In this document: piece after piece, positions 53,309-60,933 of the stretch
Position numbering within the stretch: position 1 is the first letter of the stretch
Layout of the letters: each line of letters begins with the position of its first letter
From: M0103 sp040386155
GTDB taxonomy: Bacteria > Bacteroidota > Bacteroidia > Flavobacteriales_D > Crocinitomicaceae
Direction of reading: 5' to 3'
Assembly (NCBI GenBank): GCA_040386155.1
Contig: JAZKFZ010000003.1
Location: 434,001-498,000, forward strand
DNA length: 64,000 nt
Notes under the pieces: model-generated
Seen by the model: only the letters and a program-made list of their open reading frames with translations
What the model was told of the DNA's origin: nothing
Databases searched by the model: none
Program-made: the position numbers and the translations under genes

Positions 53309-53539
53309 ATGGATCCATTACACGGTAAAACCTTAGAGAAAATACTTAACGAGCTTGTTGAAGAGCTGGGCTGGGAGCACATGGGTTATTTGGTACCAAT
53401 AAATTGTTTTAAAAGCGATCCAAGTATTAAAAGTAGCTTGACATTTCTTCGGAAAACACCCTGGGCTAGGGCAAAAGTGGAACAAATGTACATTGATCGA
53501 GTAGTGGATTTTAAGAAATCTGATACTAGTGAAAAATAA
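53309..53539 (+). CDS. VF530 family DNA-binding protein
   Basis: 76 residues matching the VF530/DUF2132 fold: HGKTLEKILNELVEELGWEHMG then KSSLTFLRKTPWARAKVE (both trimmed here to family landmarks). Members are small helical proteins with DNA-binding potential shown by structure only. It starts 115 bases after ettA and stops 6 bases before pepD. Confidence 0.8.
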   Translation: MDPLHGKTLEKILNELVEELGWEHMGYLVPINCFKSDPSIKSSLTFLRKTPWARAKVEQMYIDRVVDFKKSDTSEK

Positions 53540-53545
53540 AAAAAT

Positions 53546-55000
53546 ATGGAAGTAAGAAATTTAGAACCGAAAGCACTGTGGAATCATTTTGCTGATTTAA
53601 ATGCAGTGCCTCGTCCCTCAAAAAAAGAGGAAAGAGTCATTCAATTTATGATTGATTTTGGAAAATCTTTGAATTTGACAACATCAACAGATGCGATTGG
53701 AAACGTAATCATCAAAAAAAATGCAACGGAAGGAATGGAGGGACGAAAAACCTTAATTCTTCAATCGCATTTAGATATGGTGCATCAAAAAAATGAGGCA
53801 ACTGTTTTCAATTTTGACGAGCAAGGCATTGAAATGCTTGTAGAACAAGACTGGGTGAAAGCAAATGGAACCACATTGGGAGCAGATAACGGAATTGGAG
53901 TTGCTGCAATCATGGCGCTTTTATCGTCAACAACAATCGCACACCCTGCTTTGGAAGCAATGTTTACGATTGATGAAGAAACTGGGATGACAGGTGCTAA
54001 AGAATTGGATGGATCAAATTTTTCAGGAGAAATTCTATTGAATTTAGATACGGAAGACGATGATGAATTATCGATCGGATGTGCTGGTGGTCTAGACACA
54101 AACACCTTATATCGCTATTCTTCTGAAGCAATTGTGTTAAATTCATTAGTGTATGAAGTGAGTGTAAAAGGACTATTGGGTGGTCACTCTGGAATGGATA
54201 TTCATTTAGGAAGAGGGAATGCTAATAAGTTATTGAATCGATTTTTAAATTCATTAGTAGATAAGATTGATTTTCAACTAGTTGAATTTGATGGAGGAAG
54301 TTTAAGAAATGCTATTCCCCGTGAAGCGAAAGCGATTGTTGCTGTAAAATCAATTGATGATGTTAAGCTTGCTCAATACTTTAGCGCATTCTCAAAAATG
54401 TTGATTGAAGAATTTAAAGTAGTGGAGCCTAATTTAGCGATGATGCTGAGTCCGACTTCAACTGCGTCTTTAGCAGTCTCTAAAAACGATACCTTAAAAA
54501 TTATTAATTCCATTTATGCAGTTCAGAATGGTGTTTTCAGAATGAGTCCTTCCATTTATGGATTGGTGGAAGCATCTTCTAGTTTCGCGCGTGTTATTGT
54601 AAAGAATGGAGAATACATTACGCAATCTTTACAGCGAAGTAGCGTAGAGTCTTCAAAAGAAGATGTTGCCAGCACAATTAAAGCAATTTTCATGGCTATA
54701 GGAGCAGAAGTAGTTCAATCAGGTGATTATCCAGGTTGGTCTCCCGATCCAAATTCAGAGATATTAACGATAATGGCGAAGCTTTATCAAGAGATGTATC
54801 ATGAAAAACCTCAGATTAAAGCTTGTCACGCTGGATTAGAATGTGGAATTCTTGGAAAACATTTACCAGGAGTAGAAATGATTTCATTTGGACCTAATAT
54901 CCGTGGTGCCCATTCTCCAGACGAAAAGGTGCAGATTTCTTCTGTTCAAAAATTCTGGGACTATTTGTTAGCAACGATTGCCAAGACGCCAGTGAAATGA
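53546..55000 (+). CDS. pepD: Aminoacyl-histidine dipeptidase (M20 family)
   Basis: 484 residues. M20 metal ligands are visible in order: His in LQSHLDMVHQ (about 75-84), Asp in LGADNGIGVA (about 112-121), Glu-Glu in IDEETGMTGA (about 142-151), and a late His in NIRGAHSPDE. The length fits PepD, which splits Xaa-His dipeptides such as carnosine-like substrates in the cytoplasm. Its stop overlaps the next start by four bases (ATGA). Confidence 0.92.
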   Translation: MEVRNLEPKALWNHFADLNAVPRPSKKEERVIQFMIDFGKSLNLTTSTDAIGNVIIKKNATEGMEGRKTLILQSHLDMVHQKNEATVFNFDEQGIEMLVEQDWVKANGTTLGADNGIGVAAIMALLSSTTIAHPALEAMFTIDEETGMTGAKELDGSNFSGEILLNLDTEDDDELSIGCAGGLDTNTLYRYSSEAIVLNSLVYEVSVKGLLGGHSGMDIHLGRGNANKLLNRFLNSLVDKIDFQLVEFDGGSLRNAIPREAKAIVAVKSIDDVKLAQYFSAFSKMLIEEFKVVEPNLAMMLSPTSTASLAVSKNDTLKIINSIYAVQNGVFRMSPSIYGLVEASSSFARVIVKNGEYITQSLQRSSVESSKEDVASTIKAIFMAIGAEVVQSGDYPGWSPDPNSEILTIMAKLYQEMYHEKPQIKACHAGLECGILGKHLPGVEMISFGPNIRGAHSPDEKVQISSVQKFWDYLLATIAKTPVK

Positions 55001-55221
55001 ATCAAGAAGAACAACGACAAGAACTAGTAAAATTAGCGAATGCAAAAATGCCCTTTGGAAAATACAAAGGGCATTTTTTGATTCATATTCCTGAGCCTTA
55101 TTTAGTTTGGATGAAAGGGAAGGGGTGGCCTGACGGGAAAATAGGTGTCCAATTGCAACAAATATTAGAGATTAAAATCAACGGTTTAGAGCAGTTAATA
55201 TATCCACTTATGATTAAATAG
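54997..55221 (+). CDS. DUF3820 family protein
   Basis: 74 residues. KMPFGKYKGHFLIHIPEPYL is the family signature (residues about 17-36), followed by WMKGKGWPDGKIG. Known homologues are called putative quorum-sensing-regulated virulence factors on weak evidence, so no role is assigned. Translationally coupled to pepD by a four-base overlap. Confidence 0.82.
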   Translation: MNQEEQRQELVKLANAKMPFGKYKGHFLIHIPEPYLVWMKGKGWPDGKIGVQLQQILEIKINGLEQLIYPLMIK

Positions 55222-55405
55222 CTAGTAATGTAAATTACTTTATTATCGATTAAGCTATTGATTATTAAAGTTTTAATAGAGGATATTGAAAGTGTTAGAC
55301 TATAAATAAATATACATTATTAATTTTTTTACAATTTTCTGAAACCTTATTTTAGTTGATGCCGTAAATAGGTGCAAAACAAGCATTTATTTAAACTAAG
55401 ATATT

Positions 55406-55582
55406 ATGTTGAACAATACTTTAAAATTAGCGCAGTTCAAACTAGCACAGCACAAAACACAAGGAACGAAGAGTAAACTTTCAATTTTTGAGGTAGCTCA
55501 AATGTTAGATAATATTAAAATGGCCGAACAAATGAAAAATGTTCAGTCTCAATCAATATTTCATTCCATAGGACTAAACTAA
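55406..55582 (+). CDS. Small unannotated protein of 58 residues
   Basis: An ATG at 55406 opens 58 codons ending at TAA (55580-55582). The peptide is basic and amphipathic, beginning MLNNTLKLAQFKLAQHKTQ, with a central KLSIFEVAQMLDNIKMAEQM helix. No signal peptide or known motif. A clean intrinsic terminator lies 20 bases after the stop and nothing else is encoded in the 489 bases between the DUF3820 and XRE genes, which supports its being a real gene. Could be a small regulatory or toxin-like peptide; purely inferred. Confidence 0.55.
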   Translation: MLNNTLKLAQFKLAQHKTQGTKSKLSIFEVAQMLDNIKMAEQMKNVQSQSIFHSIGLN

Positions 55583-55602
55583 GGATTTGTTAATTAGGGG
55601 AG

Positions 55603-55627
55603 AAGAGGGGTTTTACGCCCCTTTTTT
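55603..55627 (+). terminator. Intrinsic terminator after the small ORF
   Basis: AAGAGGGG (55603-55610) pairs with CCCCTTTT (55618-55625) across a seven-base loop and is followed by more T residues. An alternative GGGG lies six bases upstream. Confidence 0.8.
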
Positions 55628-55639
55628 TGTGCTCACTAA

Positions 55640-55671
55640 TTGCAGGTAAATAAATTTAGTTACATTTGTAA
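55640..55671 (+). promoter_or_regulatory. Promoter and dyad operator of the XRE regulator gene
   Basis: TTG at 55640-55642 and TACATTTG at 55661-55668 are 18 bases apart, a good Bacteroidota promoter. The -7 box is embedded in the dyad TTACA-TT-TGTAA (55660-55671), the same motif that occurs twice upstream of mnmA, which suggests autoregulation by the XRE protein (inference). Confidence 0.55.
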
Positions 55672-55710
55672 ATATCATTTCAATATTAATTCGAATCAAT
55701 ATAATTACAA

Positions 55711-56070
55711 ATGTTAATTCAAGAAAGAATTCAAATGATCTTAAAAATGCACAATCTAACATCTGCGGCATTTGCGGATAAGATTGGCGTACAACGATCG
55801 AGTGTAAGTCACGTTATTTCTGGTAGAAACAAACCAGGACTTGACTTTCTTGAGAAGATTCTGGTGCATTTTCCGCGGGTTAATGCACATTGGTTGATTA
55901 CAGGCTCAACAAGCAATGAAAACGAATCGACCGTGCTCCATAGCGCTGATAAGAAAAATGAAAAGACGATTGGTTCATTGGTGGCAAAAGATTTTGCTAA
56001 CAAAAAAACTCAAAAAATAGTGCTCTTTTACGAAGATGGTACTTTTCAGCAGTACATTAATGCTGAATAA
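55711..56070 (+). CDS. XRE-family helix-turn-helix regulator
   Basis: 119 residues. The HTH is FADKIGVQRSSVSHVISGRN (about 21-40), and the domain ends near VNAHWLITG. The C-terminal 45 residues are charged and end in KIVLFYEDGTFQQY, a short segment common in Flavobacteriales XRE proteins. The promoter and matching dyads suggest local regulation. Its 3' end overlaps the convergent mnmA by 14 bases. Confidence 0.87.
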   Translation: MLIQERIQMILKMHNLTSAAFADKIGVQRSSVSHVISGRNKPGLDFLEKILVHFPRVNAHWLITGSTSNENESTVLHSADKKNEKTIGSLVAKDFANKKTQKIVLFYEDGTFQQYINAE

Positions 56071-57235
56071 CGGCAGATCCTATTAATTCTTCGCCATCAT
56101 ACCAAGCTACGAATTGCCCTGGTGTTATTCCCCTCTGTTTTTTGTCAAACAACACAAAAATTCCTTCTTCATTATGGATGAGAATTCCACTTTGTAGGGC
56201 TTGTCGATAACGAATTCTCAATTGATACGACTTTACTTCACCTAACTTAATTTTATTATTTAAATTAATATAGCTAATTGTATCTAAATCAATTTTTAAA
56301 GCGAATTTATTTAATCCATTATGGTCTTCAGTTTGACCGCTATACACAAGGTTATTGACAGTATCGATCCCAATAACAAAAGAAGGTTCTGGTCGACCGC
56401 CAATGTGCAGGCCTTTGCGTTGACCGATAGTGTAAAAATGAGCTCCATCATGCTTTGCTACCACTTTTCCGTCGTTACTTTCATAATGAAAAGGTTTTGC
56501 TAGGGCAGCTACATTTTCTATTGATGTTGAAACAGTGTTGTAATCAATAAATTGAGCCATATCATTAGGAATCTCAATGACATCTCCCTTTTTGACTGAA
56601 AGCTTTTGCTGAAGAAAAATAGGCAAACTGATTTTTCCAACGAAACAAAGTCCTTGAGAGTCTTTTTTCTCGGCAGTTATTAGCCCAATTTCTTTAGCGA
56701 TTTCACGTACTTCTGATTTTAAGAGATTTCCAATAGGGAAGAGCGCCTTCGCAATTTGATCTTGACTTAATTGGCATAAGAAATACGATTGATCTTTCGA
56801 TGGATCCTTTCCTGCAAGCAAGCTCACTGTTCCGTCTTCGTGTGCACTTCTTCGGCAATAATGCCCAGTAGCTACATAATCAGCTCCTAAGTCCAGCGCT
56901 GCCTTTAAAAAGACATCAAATTTTATTTCTCGATTGCAAAGAACATCTGGATTTGGCGTTCTTCCAGCTTCGTATTCAGAGAACATGTAATCTACAATTC
57001 GATCTTTGTATTGCTCACTCAAATCGATCACTTGAAAAGGAATTGCAAGTTGATTTGCAATCAGTAAGGCGTCGTTAGAATCATCAATCCACGGACAATC
57101 ATCAGAGATTGTAACGCTTTCGTCATGCCAATTGCGCATGAACATCCCAATAACCTCATATCCTTCTTCTTGCAATAGATAAGCCGCTACACTTGAATCT
57201 ACTCCGCCAGAAAGCCCAACAACAACTCTTTTCAT
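56057..57235 (-). CDS. mnmA: tRNA 2-thiouridine(34) synthase MnmA
   Basis: 392 residues. The PP-loop is GLSGGVDSS (7-15); catalytic Cys100 in NPDVLCNREIKF and Cys197 in SQGLCFVGK are the conserved pair; YTIGQRKGLHIGG is a further landmark. MnmA adenylates U34 of tRNA Glu/Gln/Lys and replaces O2 with sulfur delivered by a relay. Sulfur-transfer rhodaneses occur elsewhere in the window but not next to it. Two dyads lie upstream between it and the divergent gene. Confidence 0.94.
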   Translation of the reverse strand: MKRVVVGLSGGVDSSVAAYLLQEEGYEVIGMFMRNWHDESVTISDDCPWIDDSNDALLIANQLAIPFQVIDLSEQYKDRIVDYMFSEYEAGRTPNPDVLCNREIKFDVFLKAALDLGADYVATGHYCRRSAHEDGTVSLLAGKDPSKDQSYFLCQLSQDQIAKALFPIGNLLKSEVREIAKEIGLITAEKKDSQGLCFVGKISLPIFLQQKLSVKKGDVIEIPNDMAQFIDYNTVSTSIENVAALAKPFHYESNDGKVVAKHDGAHFYTIGQRKGLHIGGRPEPSFVIGIDTVNNLVYSGQTEDHNGLNKFALKIDLDTISYINLNNKIKLGEVKSYQLRIRYRQALQSGILIHNEEGIFVLFDKKQRGITPGQFVAWYDGEELIGSAVIQH

Positions 57236-57281
57236 AGTGCAAAATTAAGTATTTTTTAAATGCAGTACGATTTCGAATAAT

Positions 57282-57306
57282 TTACAAATGTAAATTACAA
57301 ATGTAA
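57282..57306. promoter_or_regulatory. Two tandem TTACA-N2-TGTAA dyads upstream of mnmA
   Basis: TTACAAATGTAA occurs at 57282-57293 and 57295-57306, 13 bases apart. On the minus strand they lie about 45-70 bases before the mnmA start, upstream of a TAATTTTG -7 box. The same dyad overlaps the promoter of the XRE gene at the other end of mnmA, so they are candidate binding sites for that regulator. Confidence 0.5.
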
Positions 57307-57374
57307 CCTAATGAATTTAGTTCGATTTAACGTTTGTTATCAAAAAGCCTATAAATTTTTGGAGCATTTATTGT

Positions 57375-57382
57375 TAAGTTTG
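57375..57382 (+). promoter_or_regulatory. -7 box of the CarboxypepD_reg-like gene
   Basis: TAAGTTTG matches TAnnTTTG and ends four bases before the ATG at 57387. Confidence 0.55.
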
Positions 57383-57386
57383 GCAC

Positions 57387-58085
57387 ATGCGAATTTCAAT
57401 CGTTTTATTAATTCTTTTAGCAAGTTATTTTGCGGGTGCGCAGCAATGTGACAAAGTGTTGTTTGAAGGCCATGTATATGACACCTTGCGTCCCCAGAGT
57501 TTTTACAATTTAATGATTATTAATCGAACTACGGGAAGAGGGGTTTTTGGTCAACCGAATGGTACTTTTTCTCTTTACGTGCAAAATGGTGATTCGCTTA
57601 GTGTTTCAGTAAAAGGATATCCTGTAAAAAACTTTACTGTAGCTGCTGATTCCAACTGTAGATCCATGCATAATGTCTACATTGATGGTAAGGTAGAAGA
57701 GTTTAGAGAGGTGATTGTGAAGCCTTTAAAGACCTTGGAGGAAATTAAGGAAGAAAGAGAGTCGCTTGCCTTGCGCGAAACGAGAATGGTGACAGGAATT
57801 GAGGTGATGCAGAGTCCGATTACAGCATTGTATCAAGCCTTTTCTAAAACAGAGAAGAATAAGCGGTGGATTGCCGAGCAGCAATATAAAGATAACCAGC
57901 GAGCTGTAGTTCGTGAGTTAATACGTTTGTATATTTCCTACGAAGTCTTTGACCTTGATGAAGATGATTTTGATGACTTCATCGACTTTTTGAATGTCAA
58001 CGAGGAATTCTTAAAAACCGCTACAGAAATGGAATTGGTGACTTTTATCAAGGATAAGTACGATCACTATCGATCTATGAAATGA
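57387..58085 (+). CDS. Secreted protein with carboxypeptidase-regulatory-like domain
   Basis: 232 residues. Signal peptide about 1-18 (ending FAGAQ). Residues about 20-105 form a CarboxypepD_reg-like Ig fold starting CDKVLFEGHVYDTL. The C-terminal half is helical and acidic (DLDEDDFDDFIDFLN), without a sorting domain. Family proteins of this size are common in Flavobacteriales and of unknown role. Convergent with the 891-residue hydrolase; a TAATATTAC hairpin lies between them. Confidence 0.7.
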   Translation: MRISIVLLILLASYFAGAQQCDKVLFEGHVYDTLRPQSFYNLMIINRTTGRGVFGQPNGTFSLYVQNGDSLSVSVKGYPVKNFTVAADSNCRSMHNVYIDGKVEEFREVIVKPLKTLEEIKEERESLALRETRMVTGIEVMQSPITALYQAFSKTEKNKRWIAEQQYKDNQRAVVRELIRLYISYEVFDLDEDDFDDFIDFLNVNEEFLKTATEMELVTFIKDKYDHYRSMK

Positions 58086-58102
58086 TGATTCAATTGGGGT
58101 AG

Positions 58103-58168
58103 GTAAGTTTGTAAAATTGCATTCCGGAATGTAATATTACCACCCGGTATGCAATTTTGCAAACTTGC
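58103..58168. repeat. Long hairpin element with TAATATTAC loop (copy 2)
   Basis: Arms 58103-58127 and 58144-58168 pair at 22 of 25 positions (two of the three differences allow G-U in RNA) around a 16-base loop. The core is CCG, five bases, TAATATTAC (58132-58140), three bases, CCGG, identical in layout to copy 1 at 12851-12918, while the stem sequence is different. It lies between convergent genes with no T-run. Confidence 0.85.
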
Positions 58169-58246
58169 GAGTTATTTGATAATCAATTTATTTACAATCC
58201 GCTGATTGAATCATTATCCTGTCTTAAAGAACCACTTGAAACTAAA

Positions 58247-60922
58247 TCAACGTTGCCTGATAGCGCCTTTTTCGTTTTGTTTGATATCAAAAATCCACGT
58301 ATAAAATCCCACGAAGTGCGAATCATAAAAACCTTTCCTATTGTATAATTGCAAGGGGATATAGGCACGGTCTTTTTCCGATAAGCCACCTGCACAAGAT
58401 TGCGGAGCAATACCATCTTGCAAACAAGGTTCTTCGTGGTTTTCCTTATTATTTTTACTTCCGTATTGCCAAACCTCTTTCCATTCTTGTTTGTAAATTC
58501 GACCTTGTTTGGCATTTTCAGGAGAGATAATGTAAAACCCTCCAAAGTTGATTTTTCCGCGCATTTCATCAATCATCCCCAGAGCGTATGCGTATCCCAT
58601 GCTATGCGCCACAATGTAGAGAGTATCATTGCCGGAACGACTAGGTATTTCATTGAACATTTGCATTAAGTTTTTCGCTGCCACTTTGCCATTTTCGTAG
58701 CGCAAGTTGAATCCTCGCTTATTGGAATGCATTGGAAGTAAATCTATTGTGCTTACAAATTGATCCCCAAAAAATCCTGTGGATGCTCGTTTTGTTTCAA
58801 AGCAAGTATGCTTTTTAGGGTTTTCACATCGTTTTGGATAGATGGAAGCTAAATGCGTGAAGCTAAGTAAGGAGCGGTGATTGGAGGTCTCTACAGAAAA
58901 GTGACCATCTGCGTAATACGTCTCCGTTGGGTTTAACCTTTTCTGGAACAATAAATCAATTTCATTCCATGGTCGCCAATAGTCATATCGATCAAAATTA
59001 TAAATCAGATTGGAAGAATTAGGGAATTCTAGTCCATTTTTTTGAATATCTTGAAAGTTTTGCTCTAGATTATTGCCCAGCGAGGTCGGTCGATAACCAT
59101 TTACCATCAATAGAATTCGTTTAGCAGCATCTGTGACATTCATCTTGTCACTAATTTCAAAACCTGCATGATTGTATGCTTTCTGGTATTCGATTTGCTT
59201 TTTTGAATTGTAATAGGTCACCACGAAGTAATGACTTTCAGCTAGGTCTCGAACATTATTTTCGCGCAAAAACAAACTGTCTGAATCACCTTTGTAACGT
59301 GCGTATTCGAAACCGTCAGCACTGTCTAACTGTACATTGAAATAAAGTACTTTCTTGAGTCGCTTCATGTACCATTTATGGTCCTTTTTAATTAAGATTT
59401 CCGATTTCAAATCATTTTGATCGTCGTACTTTAAATTATTATTATACAATGTATTATCTACTACCTTTTGAATCTTTTGTTTATCAAAATCAGCAATATG
59501 TCCCGATTGGACAGCATAGTTTTGAACGAGGTGATTTAAACTCGCATACATTAAGATGACAAGTCCCAAGTAGAGCAAATGCAAGATTCTTATTCCAACC
59601 TTACTGTATAATTGACGGAAGCGTTGTTTCTTTCTTTTTCGACGAATGAGTAACCAAATAAAACTGAACAACCAAATACCTGTGAATAAACCAAAAAGGT
59701 AGATGTGCAGGTTGCAAACGAAGAACAGTCCTTTGCTGTAGACAACTTCAAACAAACTGTCTTGCAAGTTCAAGTGGTACGAGAAGTAGTTCTTTTTATA
59801 CGGACGAAGGATTTTAAAAAAGGGATGGTTCTTCGCTAAAACAATTTCACCATTTTCGTTTTCTTCCCAAAAATAATACGCCACCATTCCGTTGTTTGTT
59901 TTCACATCTTCATCGCCATCAAAATAAGTGACCAATGAATTATCGCTCTGAAGTTCAAGCCATTGAAATTTAATTAAATGGGTGCCGCTTTCTCCGTCCA
60001 TTAAATTGTCTGACCAACCGTTATCAGTATTAACATCAAGCCAAAAATCATCCAATGCACCAACTCCATATCCCAATTGCTTCGCTAGCGTATAGTTGAA
60101 AGAAGAATCAGGCTGATTGCTGATAAAAGCCAATCCGTGATTTTTAACCATGTAGCCCTTGATGCTTTCATCGATAAAACCAGGAATGATAAAAACGATA
60201 TAGGCATCACGTTCTTTGAAGTTTGTAGATTGAAAAAAACGGTCACGCAACTGTCGCATTTCCATTGTATATCGATCGTTACTTGCGCTCGGATTAGAAA
60301 AGAGTAGAGAATCAGAAAATAGGGAGTCGTTATAACTTACACGGCGCTCCAATGTGAAATTAATCCCTGCTTGACGATAAATTTTATTGAGGTAGCTAAT
60401 CGATTCATTTTTGTCAATAGAATTTTTAATAAGTGAAACGAAAATTATTTTCTTAGTAAAGGGCTGAAGTATTTCAACGTTTAGCAGTCCGACTAACACA
60501 CCCTTATATTTTACTGAAATAGTGTAATTACTTGATTTGCTAGGCAATCTCAGGGTAAAGGTGCTATCATTTTTTTGCTGCGCTTCAAGTAATTCTCCAT
60601 TGCTATTGACTTGAAATAGGATTGATTTTGTATCTAAATTCTTGAAATTTCGCAGCTTCGCATCTACAAGGTCTGATTGGTCTGTAAGTACTGACTTTGT
60701 TGGAATCGCATAAATGAAATTCTTGTTGACAATGGTGTCATTGTAGTAATTTATTGGGCGACCTTCTTCGTAGGCATCAAATCCGTATTGTTGATTTTTA
60801 TTAGCCTGAAAAACAACATGTTTCTCTGCTTTATTCTTTACATTTTTCCAATCAACGTATTGCTGAGAAAAGGAGTAGAAAGAGGTAGAAAGCAATAAAA
60901 ATATGATCCATAAAGATCGCAT
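58247..60922 (-). CDS. Large membrane-anchored alpha/beta-hydrolase-like protein
   Basis: 891 residues from the ATG at 60922 (the codon before it is TTG). Signal peptide about 1-20. A long N-terminal half of beta-type sequence (about 25-400), two membrane spans near the middle (around VCNLHIYLFGLFTGIWLF and ILHLLYLGLVILMYA), then a C-terminal alpha/beta-hydrolase core with the nucleophile elbow VAHSMGYAYA (Ser about 780) and a DxxH-like end. The combination resembles PGAP1-like or lipase folds but I know no family with this exact architecture. Starts 11 bases after the M1 peptidase gene. Confidence 0.65.
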   Translation of the reverse strand: MRSLWIIFLLLSTSFYSFSQQYVDWKNVKNKAEKHVVFQANKNQQYGFDAYEEGRPINYYNDTIVNKNFIYAIPTKSVLTDQSDLVDAKLRNFKNLDTKSILFQVNSNGELLEAQQKNDSTFTLRLPSKSSNYTISVKYKGVLVGLLNVEILQPFTKKIIFVSLIKNSIDKNESISYLNKIYRQAGINFTLERRVSYNDSLFSDSLLFSNPSASNDRYTMEMRQLRDRFFQSTNFKERDAYIVFIIPGFIDESIKGYMVKNHGLAFISNQPDSSFNYTLAKQLGYGVGALDDFWLDVNTDNGWSDNLMDGESGTHLIKFQWLELQSDNSLVTYFDGDEDVKTNNGMVAYYFWEENENGEIVLAKNHPFFKILRPYKKNYFSYHLNLQDSLFEVVYSKGLFFVCNLHIYLFGLFTGIWLFSFIWLLIRRKRKKQRFRQLYSKVGIRILHLLYLGLVILMYASLNHLVQNYAVQSGHIADFDKQKIQKVVDNTLYNNNLKYDDQNDLKSEILIKKDHKWYMKRLKKVLYFNVQLDSADGFEYARYKGDSDSLFLRENNVRDLAESHYFVVTYYNSKKQIEYQKAYNHAGFEISDKMNVTDAAKRILLMVNGYRPTSLGNNLEQNFQDIQKNGLEFPNSSNLIYNFDRYDYWRPWNEIDLLFQKRLNPTETYYADGHFSVETSNHRSLLSFTHLASIYPKRCENPKKHTCFETKRASTGFFGDQFVSTIDLLPMHSNKRGFNLRYENGKVAAKNLMQMFNEIPSRSGNDTLYIVAHSMGYAYALGMIDEMRGKINFGGFYIISPENAKQGRIYKQEWKEVWQYGSKNNKENHEEPCLQDGIAPQSCAGGLSEKDRAYIPLQLYNRKGFYDSHFVGFYTWIFDIKQNEKGAIRQR

Positions 60923-60933
60923 CAAATCAATTG

